A stretch of 64,000 bases of DNA from the NCBI RefSeq assembly GCF_011745365.1, contig NW_024468915.1:1590653-1654652 (forward strand), in the 5' to 3' direction. The notes under the pieces are model-generated. The model searched no databases, had not been told where the DNA came from, and saw nothing but the letters and a program-made list of their open reading frames with translations. Position numbers and translations under genes: made by a program. Positions 54,128 through 64,000 of the stretch are shown here, piece by piece. The stretch comes from Cryphonectria parasitica EP155. Its lineage: Eukaryota; Ascomycota; Sordariomycetes; Diaporthales; Cryphonectriaceae. Each line of letters opens with the position of its first letter. Positions within the stretch are counted from its first letter, which is position 1.

Positions 54128-55356
54128 TTTCGTCGGTTCAGCGGAACGCAGTCGCAGTCGTTGGGAGAATGGCGATGCGTCGTGTGCTTCAATTCATCAA
54201 TGGCAGCAGTCTGGGCCAGGTGAGAAGATACGGAAGGGGTTGACGAGAACTCAAATGGCTCTGGATCGACGCGGAGAGATAGCCGACGCAGGACAGGGCT
54301 AGTGGCAACAACTTCTGCGTGGTCAAATGGCTCAGGTTGTCTCGAGGTTCATCATAGATGTGAGCTAGCCGAGGATAATCCCGGAGTTGCTTACCTTGGG
54401 CCAATCAGAGAGGGGCTGAAAGTAATGATTCGGGAAGTAACGCTCATTGATCACGTGCAAGCCCGTGCCAGGCGTACTCTGTGCTGTAGTACGGTGCTGT
54501 ACTGTGTCTGGTGGCCCCCAGCAAACCCAGCAGAGAAAGGAACGGATTTACTCAGCACAAGACTAGGGGGTAGTGCAACTTGTGCTGCAGCTTCAATTGA
54601 CCTTTGTAGTATAGCAGATGTTTTCTCTCGGAGACTGCAAGATGAACCCTACAGCCCAGTAGTGAGCCAGCTCTCCTAGTTGTCACCATTTTCTAAAGTA
54701 CTGGTTGCCAATCCTGAAACCAAGTTTACCACAGTAGCTGACACCACGCTGCTCTGTTAGGTTTCACAGAGATATCAGATCACAAACCAAAGGAGGGTTG
54801 CACATGTTTTATGAATCTATGTACCAAGGACTTATGTGCTCGAGTAATGTATGATAGTACAGCTGCACAGTACATAGCACAAGCTCATGAGCATGAGGCA
54901 TCGATCCTGCCCTTTTTGCCTTCTCTGCTGGATGTGCAGGGATGAGCCCACTTCTCCAGTAAGTAAGTGGGAACTGCTAAACAATCTACAAGTATCCAGC
55001 TGCCATTGGCTGGCTAGCAACGGCAGATCCTGGCCTGGAATGACATAATGTCCCTTCCCCCAAGAAACGCTTTTCAGCTTTTGCTCCCATCAAATCTGGA
55101 GAAACCTCCCTCAGTAGCCCGCCCGCTTACGGACGGACCAAAGACATATACACTTACATACAGTTCTGTCTTTCCAATTGGGTATCTGACGTGTAACACA
55201 CCATCTTTCTCATGTATAATGCCCACAGAGACTCGTACTCCAATTTGAAAACGCGCAGGCCCCCGGGCTGGGCTTCAACGCAGCCTGTGAGAGTCTCGTG
55301 CATCTTCCACAGTTCCGTCTAAGTTGTCCCCCCCCCCCCTTCCCCCCAAAGTCGCA
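54128..55356. promoter_or_regulatory. Divergent promoter SDH2 / PTC7
   Basis: A 1.2 kb head-to-head spacer between two mitochondrial genes. Includes GTAC-type palindromes (54487-54505) and a 12-base C run (55328-55339) just before the PTC7 start. No gene seen. Confidence 0.5.
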
Positions 55357-56717
55357 ATGGCCGCGGCCTCAAGTGCAACCCGGTCATTCGTCCAGACATT
55401 TCGACCATACCTGCAGTGTAAGCCCACCTTTTACCACCCCCCTTTTCTGTAATCCATGCGAGGCCAAGCCATGCCATGTCATGTCATGCCATGTCGCGTG
55501 GATTGGTAGTATCTCGCTCTTGCTCACCAGTTCCAACACCTTGTGCAGCAGCAGCAAACCGCACCTCTGGTTCCTTTACCACACGATCGATACCCTCTCG
55601 AACACATTCGATGAGACCACTCTCGACAGCACCGATTCTGCGCTCCCAGAACCCACCATCTGCACCCTCTCGATCCTTCACATATAACATCGCCGCGAGC
55701 TACATAGCCAAGGACAAGCCCTACGACCCCTCGACCCACATCTTCCACTTCAGTCCCTACAACCGCGCCCTCCCACCACGCAAGCGCTCCAAGCGCGCCC
55801 GCCCAGAGTCTGGCCAGGATGCCTTCTTCGTGACGCGTCTTGCCGACACGGGCGGCGTCGCCCTGGGCGTTGCTGACGGTGTTGGCGGCTGGATGGACTC
55901 GGGCGTCGACCCAGCCGATTTTTCCCACGGCTTCTGCGACTATATGGCCGCCGCCGCGTACCCCGCCCTCGACGGCGCCCGCCCGCTGTCTGCCCGCGCC
56001 CTGATGCAGGCGGGCTACGAGGCCATCTGCGCCGACACTTCCGTGCCTGCCGGCGGGTCGACGGCGATCGTGGGCCTGCTGGACCCGAGCGGCGTGCTGG
56101 AGGTGGCCAACTTGGGCGACAGTGGCTATATACACCTGCGGCTGAACGCGGTACACGGGTACTCGGAGCCGCAGGTCCACGCCTTCAACACGCCCTTCCA
56201 GCTGAGTGTCATACCGCCGGCGATCCTGAGGCGGATGCAGGCCTTTGGCGGCTCTCAGCTCGCGGATCTGCCGCGTGACGCCGAGGTGTCGCGGCACGAC
56301 CTACGCCATGGGGATGTGCTCGTGTTTGCGACGGACGGGGTGTGGGATAACTTGTTCAACCAAGACATACTGCGCATAGTGAGCGCGGCAATGACCAAGA
56401 GCGGTGCCTGGGTGGGCAGCAACGCTGGAGGCACCAGGGTGACACCCGATCTCTCGCCGCTTACCGAGGTGAGTGCGGCCGAGGAGGGCAACGCGAAGGG
56501 CTTCGGCACGCTTCAGGGCATGATCGCCACGGGCATCACGGCGGCTGCCAAGGCCGCGAGCGTGAACACGAAGCTGGACGGGCCTTTCTCCAAGGAGGTC
56601 AAGAAGTACTACCCGCAGGAGGCGTGGCACGGCGGCAAGGTGGACGACATCTGTGTGGTCACTGTCTTGGTCTCCGAGAACAAGGCGCACGAGGCTCCCA
56701 TGAAGAGCAAGCTGTGA
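55357..56717 (+). CDS. PTC7: PP2C-type protein phosphatase, mitochondrial PTC7-like
   Basis: Two exons (55357-55417, 55531-56717) give 415 residues. An Arg/Ser/Thr-rich N-terminus without acidic residues (MAAASSATRSFVQTFRPYLQ) fits mitochondrial import. The PP2C core shows GQDAFFVTRLADTGGVALGV with the metal-binding DGVGGW, then GGSTAIVGLLD, ANLGDSGYIHLRLN, LVFATDGVWDNLFNQDIL and the final metal Asp in GKVDDICVVTVL. The short, SpoIIE-like arrangement with QDAFF and DGVWDN is that of Ptc7, which dephosphorylates Coq7 and promotes ubiquinone synthesis. An Ala/Gly-rich insert with a TGITAAAKAAS stretch precedes the end. The first exon is 61 bases and ends in phase 1. The PP2C fold is certain; the PTC7 name follows from presequence and motif pattern. 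Confidence 0.88.
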
Positions 56718-58926
56718 GACCACCTTTTCAGGATTCAGAGGATGATATCACGAAATTTTTGTTTCATAAGTGGACCTCCCTACACGATCTTGGGCGGCAT
56801 AAAAGACAGACGAGGTGTCCTTTTGGGGATATCAGAAACCCACGAATGGGTTGATCATCTGCAGACCCTGTTTGCCTACTTTTGTTCCAAATGTTGTATT
56901 ATACGATACGGTATTGTAAAGGCAACAGAGCCTTTAACGGGGCAAAAAGAGGCCCAGCGGGCTACTCCACATGATAGATTTATCCCACATAGCCACGCAC
57001 ACACAGCCTCTGTAGCACTATGGTACAGTTAATTGGGTCTATAGGCCTCACTCATACAATAGACAATCTGCCTTACTCACGGTCTCTTTTAATCCTTAGA
57101 CTTCAAGTTGCCGGCCTGAGACGGGGGCAGTCTTGACCAAGAAGCCGGCTACAGATGGTGCTGATGATGATGAACAGCGGCGGAGGCGGAGTGAGAACAG
57201 CAGAGGCGTCGAGGTTAGGGACCATGGGGCGAACTTTTTTGGTGTTCCCCAAAGTAATAAGACAACACTCGTTAGACACTGCGATATTTGCCCCCAACTC
57301 AATTACAGAAATCGTCCCCCCTTGACTCTCTCCGGGATCCCAGAACCTCTATCACCACCATGTTGATGTTGAATATCCGGCGCCAATCTGCATTGCCCAT
57401 CCGATGCTTACTCAGTCCCTCCTACTGGGCCTCCTCTCCCTTTTAATCGAGCGTGTACGCTGGAAAGACATGACGTCTATTCAGTCAGATTTTGTCTACT
57501 TTGGGTAGTATTCTAACCCGCTCGTGCATGATAAACCCAACGGGGTGCTGTCAAGAATATGCAAAGACGAAACGAAACGGGCTGTAAACTTGCAGCCACA
57601 TGGTCTTCTCCACACCACCACCGGAACACGCCGAACCCAAAACCACCCCCCCAGACAGACCCAACAGGAAAAAAGAAGAACAAAAAAGAAGGAGAACAAA
57701 AAAAAAAAGCAATGATGAGCGACCCATGCCAGCGGCCCTGGCGGGAAGACTAAAGGGGGCAAAAGAAAGCAAAAGTAGAACTTGTCCCTTGTACATAACA
57801 CGCAACAGGTGTACTGTGAGACTGTACTGAATATACTACCTGTAATCTTGGTACACAGTACGTACCATGCATGCATGCCGCTGTTACCGTACCCCTTGGT
57901 GCGAGCGTGACTTCGTTCATTGGTGTCTTGCGTTTGACAGTACTACACACACACACACACACACACAGACAGACAGACAGACACACAGACACTGCAGCGA
58001 CATGTGTGTAGGTACTAACTCTTATGTATGTATGCTACAGTACAGTACAACGTCAAGGGAGTGCGAGAGTGAGTGGGGTGCAGTGTCGATCTCTTGCAGG
58101 GGATTTGGAGTTTGTTCCAGTACTAAGGAGAGATATAAGATGAAAAGAAAGAAAAAAAATAAAAAATACAACAATAGTGGCCTAAGAGCTGCTCGTTGTC
58201 ATGCCTCGCATTTTTTGCCTCGCCTTTCCCCCCGTGCTATTTCAATATTTGATGCTGCTGCTAGGCGCGCGCTGGAGATTTGTAGAACACAACCAATCTT
58301 CACTTTTGTCGAGGTCAAGAATGAGCATTGTTTGTGTTACCCTTGAAACGTGTCGGATTGGACGGAACAATTCAGACGCATCCAGATGATGTCGACGTGC
58401 CTTGCGCCACACAGCCGAACGAGTTTCAATCATATTGACGTCCGAGTTGCCAATGTCCACAGCTACTTTATGCCGGGAAAAGGAGAACGAAGACGGGACA
58501 GTAGAAAAGAAGAAAAAAAGAAGGAAAGAACATCACAAGGACAAACAACTTCTTCAGCTTTCTTTGTTTATTTTCTTTTTTAATTGAAGTCGCTAGCAAG
58601 GTAATGGCATCGCTAGCTTTTCCTGTAATGTCCCAGAATGCGCCCTCGACATAGACGGTGCCTCTCTCTACTTTGGTCTACCAAAACAACCGCTAAATGT
58701 CGCCTATACACCCGACCCTGATGTGCAGGTATCTGTGACATCCGATCGCAAAATCGTAATGAATGAAGACGTGATCCGCAATTAAACATTGTTCTCGTAC
58801 CCTTGTAATCCATGATTTGCCCTAGTTGATGAATGCCCTATCACCGCCCTGAAACAGAAGGTAGAAGTGAAAAATTTAAAATAAAAGTTGTTTGCAGTGG
58901 CGTTTCTACTCCCCGTCGGATCTGCC
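56718..58926. other. Convergent intergenic region, 2.2 kb
   Basis: Between PTC7 and the GPI-anchored protein 3' ends. Contains an A-rich patch (57665-57715), CA and CAGA microsatellites (57943-57990), GTAC palindromes (57830-57870) and another A-rich block (58140-58170). No gene seen. Confidence 0.5.
57943..57992. repeat. CA and CAGA microsatellite
   Basis: About 13 CA units (57943-57968) run into CAGA repeats (57966-57992). Confidence 0.9.
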
Positions 58927-59650
58927 TTAGTGGCAGATCATGAGGGCAGCAGCTGTGAGCAGGATGAGCGCCAGAGGCGAGCCCACCTTTTGGCTGTCGT
59001 TGGTGTTAACGGGCGTGCTGGTCGATGTCGAGGACGACGACGAGCTGGTGGAGGTGCCGGTGGCAGAGGAGGACTTGGTGGACTTGGACAGGGTGGACGA
59101 GGCGGTGGAGGTGCCGTTGCTGGCGCCGGTCGCGGTGGAGGTCAGGGTGGTAGAGCCGCTCGCCGAGGTCACAGTCGAGGTGGTGGTACCGGAAGAGGTC
59201 GTGGTTGTGGTGCTGGTGGCAGAGGCCGAGGTGCTGGTGGTGGAAGCGACACCGGTGCCCTGGTATGTGAACTGAGGCGAGTAGTTGGTCTCGCCCGAGT
59301 CATCCGTGATGGCGATGGCGTATGTGCCGCTGGGGATGTCCTCAGGTGTCCAATCATACGAGTCGCCAGTCAGGCCAGCTGGAGGGAAGAGAAATATTAG
59401 TATCATGGCGTGAACAACGCGCGCACGTCTTCTATCTCATGCAAAACTTACTTGCGATGGTGGAGACGGTACTCAGGTCAGTGCTGATTCCGGTCTTGAG
59501 AACCAGAGTCACACTGCCGGTGGCATTCGTCCAGGTGATGTCGAAAGCCTCGCCCTCAGTGACGTCGTACGCGCTGTTGGTGAGGACGGGCAGGGCAAGC
59601 ACCTGCGAGAAGGCGGCCGAGATGGCAAGGAGGCGGGCTGTGAACTGCAT
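58927..59650 (-). CDS. GPI-anchored Kre9/Knh1-like cell-wall protein
   Basis: Two exons (59650-59452, 59378-58927) give 216 residues. The signal peptide (MQFTARLLAISAAFSQVLA) is followed by an immunoglobulin-like Kre9/Knh1 N-terminal domain (about 20-110): AYDVTEGEAFDITWTNATGS, TGLTGDSYDWTPEDIPSGTY and AIAITDDSGETNYSPQFTYQ. Residues 115-195 are almost pure Ser/Thr/Ala/Gly, expected to be heavily O-mannosylated. The C-terminus is hydrophobic (LALILLTAAALMICH) after a small-residue site near Asn-Asp-Ser, fitting GPI addition. Proteins of this family sit in the plasma membrane or wall and are linked to beta-1,6-glucan assembly in yeast; in filamentous fungi the role is less clear. Introns and phases are consistent. 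Confidence 0.88.
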
Positions 59651-62046
59651 CTTGACGACTATTCGTTCGATTCTGGTCTGAGATGGGTTGAAAATTCGGT
59701 AGGAAATTTTGCGAGAGCTGTAGCGAGATGCTCGTGAAGGGGTTTTTGAAGACTATGTGTAGGAGACGAGTCAGTGTCTGGGCAGTTAATTTAATAACCA
59801 TCGACCAGGTGGCAATTCAGTTGAGGCAGGAGGGCGAGAAAGGTAGAGGCAGGAATGTAGGATGTTGTTATTGTCTCGGGACTGGACACGGGCATAGACA
59901 TGGCGCCATGCGTCACAGCTTGACATAGATTGAGGATGGTACTTTCACACAAGCAAGAGGCGTGAGAAGGAATGAGGAATGTGCCATGTGACACATAAGG
60001 GGAAACGTCGAGTCAACACGGCAAATGTGCTGGAGGAGCAAGCCACACTTACAGTCTCTGAAAGAATTAGTTGGAGTTATTACAAAAGCGAATAATCTTA
60101 AGCTGAACTTGTTGAATGAGTGACAACGAGCGACGCCGAGTATGAAGATGGAGGTGAGGGAGGAAAAGAGGGAGGGAAAAAGAGAAAGAGCAAGAAAAAG
60201 GAGGGCAGGAAGATTGGCAGAATACCAAGTGAGGCTTGCCTCGCTTCAAATACTGTGGTACATCACGGCCACCCACGCGCCTGCTTTTCCACTCAAGAGC
60301 CTTCCCGCCCAGATGCGATCCTTTTCCAATGACACATGCAGACCATCAGCAAGTCATTTCCCTGATTGCTCCTCCTCCCCCGTGCCCTGCAGTAGCGAAC
60401 AGGTACCGTGCATACTACGGTAGTACAAACTATACAACTACTAGGTAGTGAGGTAGGAGGCCCATCAGGCAGGAACCCCCGGAGAAGGGGGGCGGGCCAA
60501 GAGAGAGAAAGCCTGGAAGCCCCACGCGACTCTTTCCTGCACCGGCTGAGGATTAATGGCTAGTGGTCAGGGCCCCCCGGCCCCCTTGTCCCCTCCACAA
60601 AGTTCTTCTCCAATAACAGTGACAAAAAATTATTAGCTTAAATTAGCCGAAATTGATACCGCACATAATTACACGCTTTATCTCTATAAGGGTTAGCCAC
60701 ACCACCTGAGCGCAGGGCTTGGTTACCTTAGTACAAGATCTAAGCGGTTGCGAAGGAGGATGAGGAGCAGGAGCAGAAGAAGGAGAAGAGGGAGAAGGAG
60801 GCACTCGTGGCACTGTACTGAGCTGGTTTCTAGCCACCAGTTTGGATTGCTGGCGCCGCTCCAGGGGGTTGCAGCGGCTGACAAGAGGATCCCACGGTCC
60901 TTCAAAAGAAGGGATGCCATGCGCCAAAGGGACAGCAGAGGAAACCAAAGTAGCAGTGGCATCGTTCGCGCCGTTCGTACCCTCCTTTTTCCTCGAACCC
61001 TGGTGTGCCCGGTTCAACAAGGTTTTTTTGATGAGCGCGCTTCTGCTTCCTGATTTGCCAATGCGCACTTAGGCTTTGTTGGATGGCAAAATTCCCTTTT
61101 AAGGTTTTCACGAGAGATCTGGGCCCGATGGTGACACCCTAAAAAGACGGGAGGAGGCTGTGCATGCCACACCTGCAGCTCAGATTTTCCTTGGCCCTGT
61201 CGTGCCTGGCAGTAGTCTACAGTAGCGAGCACAGGGAAACGAAAAGAAGAAAAAAAGAAAGTTAAAGGGTCTCAAGGAATCGCGATGACCTCAGTTTGTC
61301 TCATTCGTCTAGGTTCGTACCTTGGGGCGAAAACACTTCTGGAACTCGGTTCTAGGTGGGGAGGGGGAGTAGCTCGTCAAAAACGTCACAGTCATCCCGC
61401 CTCTTGTGCCACCCGATCTTGCCTTGCCTGTCACTTGTGCAGTAGGCAAGGCCTCCAATTTTGGCCCGAGAACCCGTTGCACATCTCCGGCTTGGTCATG
61501 CACATCACACTTTGGCTGGTGGCTGACGATTTGGGCTCTTGCATTTACCCACACTCTCCCATAGGCTGCTGCACTGTAAGTGTGGTTGTGTGTGTGTGCC
61601 TGGTTCGGCTGCCGAGAAGTCGCTATGCCAGCTCTGCATCATCTCTCACTGCCGCACCTGTTTCGTCGAGTGCTTCGCTTCATTTCTCGACCAACTTTCT
61701 CGAAACAGGATGGATGCTGCGTTTTGCCCGTTTTTATTCACTGTAAGATGTCATCCTTGCGGCATTATTTTCAAAGTCTTTTACCGACATTCCGACAGGA
61801 ATTTTGACAAGGCCCGGCACCTAGCAGTGCCAAATCTCCGGTCGATGCCACAACGATTAAGGAACCCAGGTTTGGCGACCCGTAATTTTAACCTTCTATC
61901 GAATGGACATGTGGAGTCCAATCTCCATCCTAGCCAGCCGAGCGGCGTATCCACGACCAACCGACAGGCCGCCCATCCTGCAAGGCTGCGAGGTGGCCGT
62001 TACTCGTCAGGCCCTATAGTACCATGTATACCATAGGGTGGCGTGC

Positions 62047-62082
<36 letters not shown>

Positions 62083-62614
62083 GTTATTTCACTTTGCGAA
62101 CAAAAATCCTTTTAAAATTTCTGACTGCAGGTTGAAAGTCGCCATCAAGATCGAAGAAGCTGTAAATAGCCACGCACGTAGACTCTGGTCTCGGGCGTGC
62201 ACCGCCCCGTAATGTGGCAATGTTGATTTGCAGCCCGCGACGCTTTTGTCGTACGTCTGGCTTGCGCCAGTCACGCCCCTCGGGTAGTAAACAATGAGCT
62301 GAAGTCACGTTTTGCCATCTTGCAGGAGCACTGTCAAGAGGGGTTGATTTGTCCGTCTCGTGGTGTCCAGGCCCAACTGTACACGACTCATTCGACCTCT
62401 CGACTGAGGGGAATCTCTTGCACCACCAGGACGGCGCTCGACGAGAGGTGTCTCGGAGTTAGATCTGATCTGCATGCCTCGTTTTTTTGCTGTGTACTTG
62501 CCGCCTCCGTCATGGCGCAGGCCAACCAGGGTTTGGACCGAGGAACGCGTGTTGTATATTTCCCCTTGTATTCTCGCGCTGGGCACGAGCCTTGACAGTT
62601 GAGAATGCGGTTCT
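59651..62614. other. 3 kb gene-poor region
   Basis: Between the GPI-anchored protein promoter and the HPM1 3' end. Contains GTAC palindromes (60413-60445), a purine-rich block (60755-60800) and a GT microsatellite (62049-62080). Frames such as 61285-61746 have no recognisable domain. Confidence 0.45.
62049..62080. repeat. TG dinucleotide microsatellite
   Basis: About 16 uninterrupted TG units. Confidence 0.95.
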
Positions 62615-63866
62615 TCAGGGCAGACTGCACCTCACAACGCCTCGCCGCACGCCCTCGGTCTCCTCCCTCACCATGCCGACGGCCACCCCGAGCTTTTGGA
62701 TCTTGTCTACAAAATCATCGAGGGAGCCACCCACGCCGAAGTAAAGCCTCTTGGCGGCAACGATGGCGTTGGCCTGCCGATCCGGATGGCTGTCGTGCTC
62801 TCTCTGTAGGATAGACAGAAGCGTCTCCGTGAAGGAGTTGAGTGCAAAGGGTGAGTAGATCGTTTCGGCGCCTAGAACTAGAGTTTGACCTGTGGCATGG
62901 CCGCTTGGTACTGCCGAGGAGCCACCGTACAGCAAGTCGACGAACTCCGAAGACCAGCCTCCTGAGACGAAGGAGAGGGTGATGCCGGACGAAGCGAGGA
63001 ACCTTGTAAAGGAGCCGACGACGTGCTCGTTGATCTCAAGCTCGCCCTCAATGGAAGTGAGGGCGGCCTGCAGAACCTCATCATGTGACTGTTGATGGAG
63101 GGCCCAGGCGAGCAGGAAGTTTGGCATCGTGACAAGTCGGAGGACGGAGGGGTTGTAGTCGGCCAACGTAAGGCACAAGGGATCCAGCTCCTTCGATGCC
63201 TCCCGTACTTGGACCCTCTCTGCAATGGCCCACTGGAAAAGAGCAAGTGAGGGCAGAGCCGTGCCGCACCCAAGCTTTTCAAGGCACACCCGATCAGCTT
63301 TGACATTCAATTGGACGGATTGCGACGCCATACGACTCGCAAGAGCTCAAGGGAGGTGTGTGTGCGCGTGCGTGTAGGTGTGTGCTCGGATTCTGTCCAC
63401 TCACCTCGATGACTCTGGAGGGCCCTTCGGTAAGTGACCGGGAGAAACCCTCAGCCGCCAGGACCTTGACGAGGTCGACGCTGCTCTCCCAGCTCTTGAA
63501 GCCTCCCTCATAGATGCCCGTCTTGACATCGTGGTTGCCTAGCCCGGGCTCAACCTCTTCGCTACAGTTCTCGCCATCATCCTCGGCCATCAGTTGGACC
63601 CTAACATCCCAAAGCTCGCGCCGCGGGATCTGGACCATTGCCCTGCCGTCCAGATCCACCTCCAAGAGGCTGTAGGCGATCTTGGACGGCAGAGCCGCCA
63701 GCATCTGGCTCAGGTCATGGGTGGTCGGGGGCAGCTGAGGTTTTCCCTGCACAGGAAAGGCGCTGGCAGCTGACGGGGCGTGAGCCGCCCCTAAAGGAAG
63801 GCTGTCCTGTGGCGGGGCGGGTTCAGCTTCTATGTCGTCACCAGAGAAAGAGAACGAGAAAGACAT
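62615..63866 (-). CDS. HPM1: Protein-histidine N-methyltransferase HPM1 (METTL18 family)
   Basis: Two exons (63866-63405, 63274-62615) give 373 residues. MSFSFSFSGDDIE at the start and the following linker resemble METTL18/Hpm1. YEGGFKSWESSVDLVKVL precedes the SAM-binding core: motif I VIELGCGTALPSL is created exactly at the exon junction, then LADYNPSVLRLVTMPN and GAETIYSPFALNSF. It is a class I SAM-dependent methyltransferase of the MTF16 group. The yeast member methylates a histidine of ribosomal protein L3 and affects 60S assembly and translation fidelity. The 130-base intron has a GTGAGT donor and an AAAAG acceptor. Stop codons in the intron rule out read-through. The 63867-64000 remainder is leader or promoter with an A run. 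Confidence 0.9.
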
Positions 63867-64000
63867 TTTACTTCGAGAGGCGAAGAGAGGTCTGGTCTTG
63901 ATGAGCAGGACGGTTAAGGCCGGCCTGTTCTGTCTAGTGACCAGTCAGCATCAAGAATTGCCTACCAACAACAACAACAAAAAAAAAAAGGTCTGTGCTG

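Noticed and set aside
55524..56297. 257-codon minus-strand frame opposite PTC7
   Set aside because: Antisense shadow of a GC-rich coding exon with low-complexity Arg/Gly/Val content.
61285..62036. Overlapping plus-strand frames of 150-165 codons upstream of the HPM1 3' end
   Set aside because: Different frames are equally open, with no domains and no conserved start context.
1..64000. tRNA, 5S rRNA, CRISPR array or telomeric repeat
   Set aside because: No cloverleaf T-loop box (GGTTCRANNCC in context), no 5S internal-control pattern, no regularly spaced repeats and no TTAGGG array were seen by eye.

Overview
The window reads as nuclear DNA of a filamentous ascomycete (Pezizomycotina, probably a Sordariomycete). 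Genes are dense but split by short introns of about 55-160 bases with GTAAGT-type donors and CTAAC/CTGAC-like branch points. Coding DNA is GC-rich, there are no operons, and the gene set is typically fungal (ADE2-type fused AIR carboxylase, Sch9, RNA1, Kre9/Knh1-like wall protein, GH18 chitinase, DOMON-b561). I give 23 gene models. The spliced ones were built by hand, with exon phases checked to join in frame. I saw no rRNA, tRNA, transposase, CRISPR array or telomere repeat.

Layout. 0-12 kb: DUF202 membrane protein, secreted GH18 chitinase with a long Thr-rich N-terminus, RanGAP (RNA1), a GLI-type zinc-finger protein resembling INO80 subunit Iec1, a small four-helix membrane protein, NAR1 (cytosolic Fe-S assembly) and a SUZ/RGG RNA-binding protein. 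12-26 kb: argininosuccinate synthase (nine exons, two of only 21 and 18 bases), two unrecognised proteins, ADE2, tRNA dihydrouridine synthase DUS4, ATP synthase subunit h (ATP14) and a DOMON-cytochrome b561 protein. 30-42 kb: an S6K/Psk1-like AGC kinase, U4/U6 snRNP protein PRP4, a cyclin K/T and the AGC kinase SCH9. 47-64 kb: a secreted FAD-linked lactone-oxidase-like enzyme, SDH2, a PTC7-type PP2C phosphatase, a GPI-anchored Kre9/Knh1-like protein and histidine methyltransferase HPM1.

Most genes are unrelated housekeeping functions, so this is not a biosynthetic or defence cluster. Two themes recur. Mitochondrial and Fe-S functions appear several times (NAR1, ATP14, SDH2, PTC7). TOR/nutrient signalling appears as two S6K-family kinases (Psk1-like and SCH9) on the same strand 6.8 kb apart.

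Long gene-poor stretches lie at 26.7-30.4, 41.6-47.8, 49.7-53.1 and 59.7-62.6 kb. They carry poly(G) runs, CA/GT microsatellites and clusters of GTAC-containing palindromes. The 6.1 kb upstream of SCH9 holds one orphan coding-like exon. I found no clear new multi-gene system. The best leads are that orphan exon, a quadruple stress-element array in the RNA1/zinc-finger promoter, the ARG1 micro-exons and upstream ORF, the linked kinases, and a possible one-base slip at the start of PRP4.
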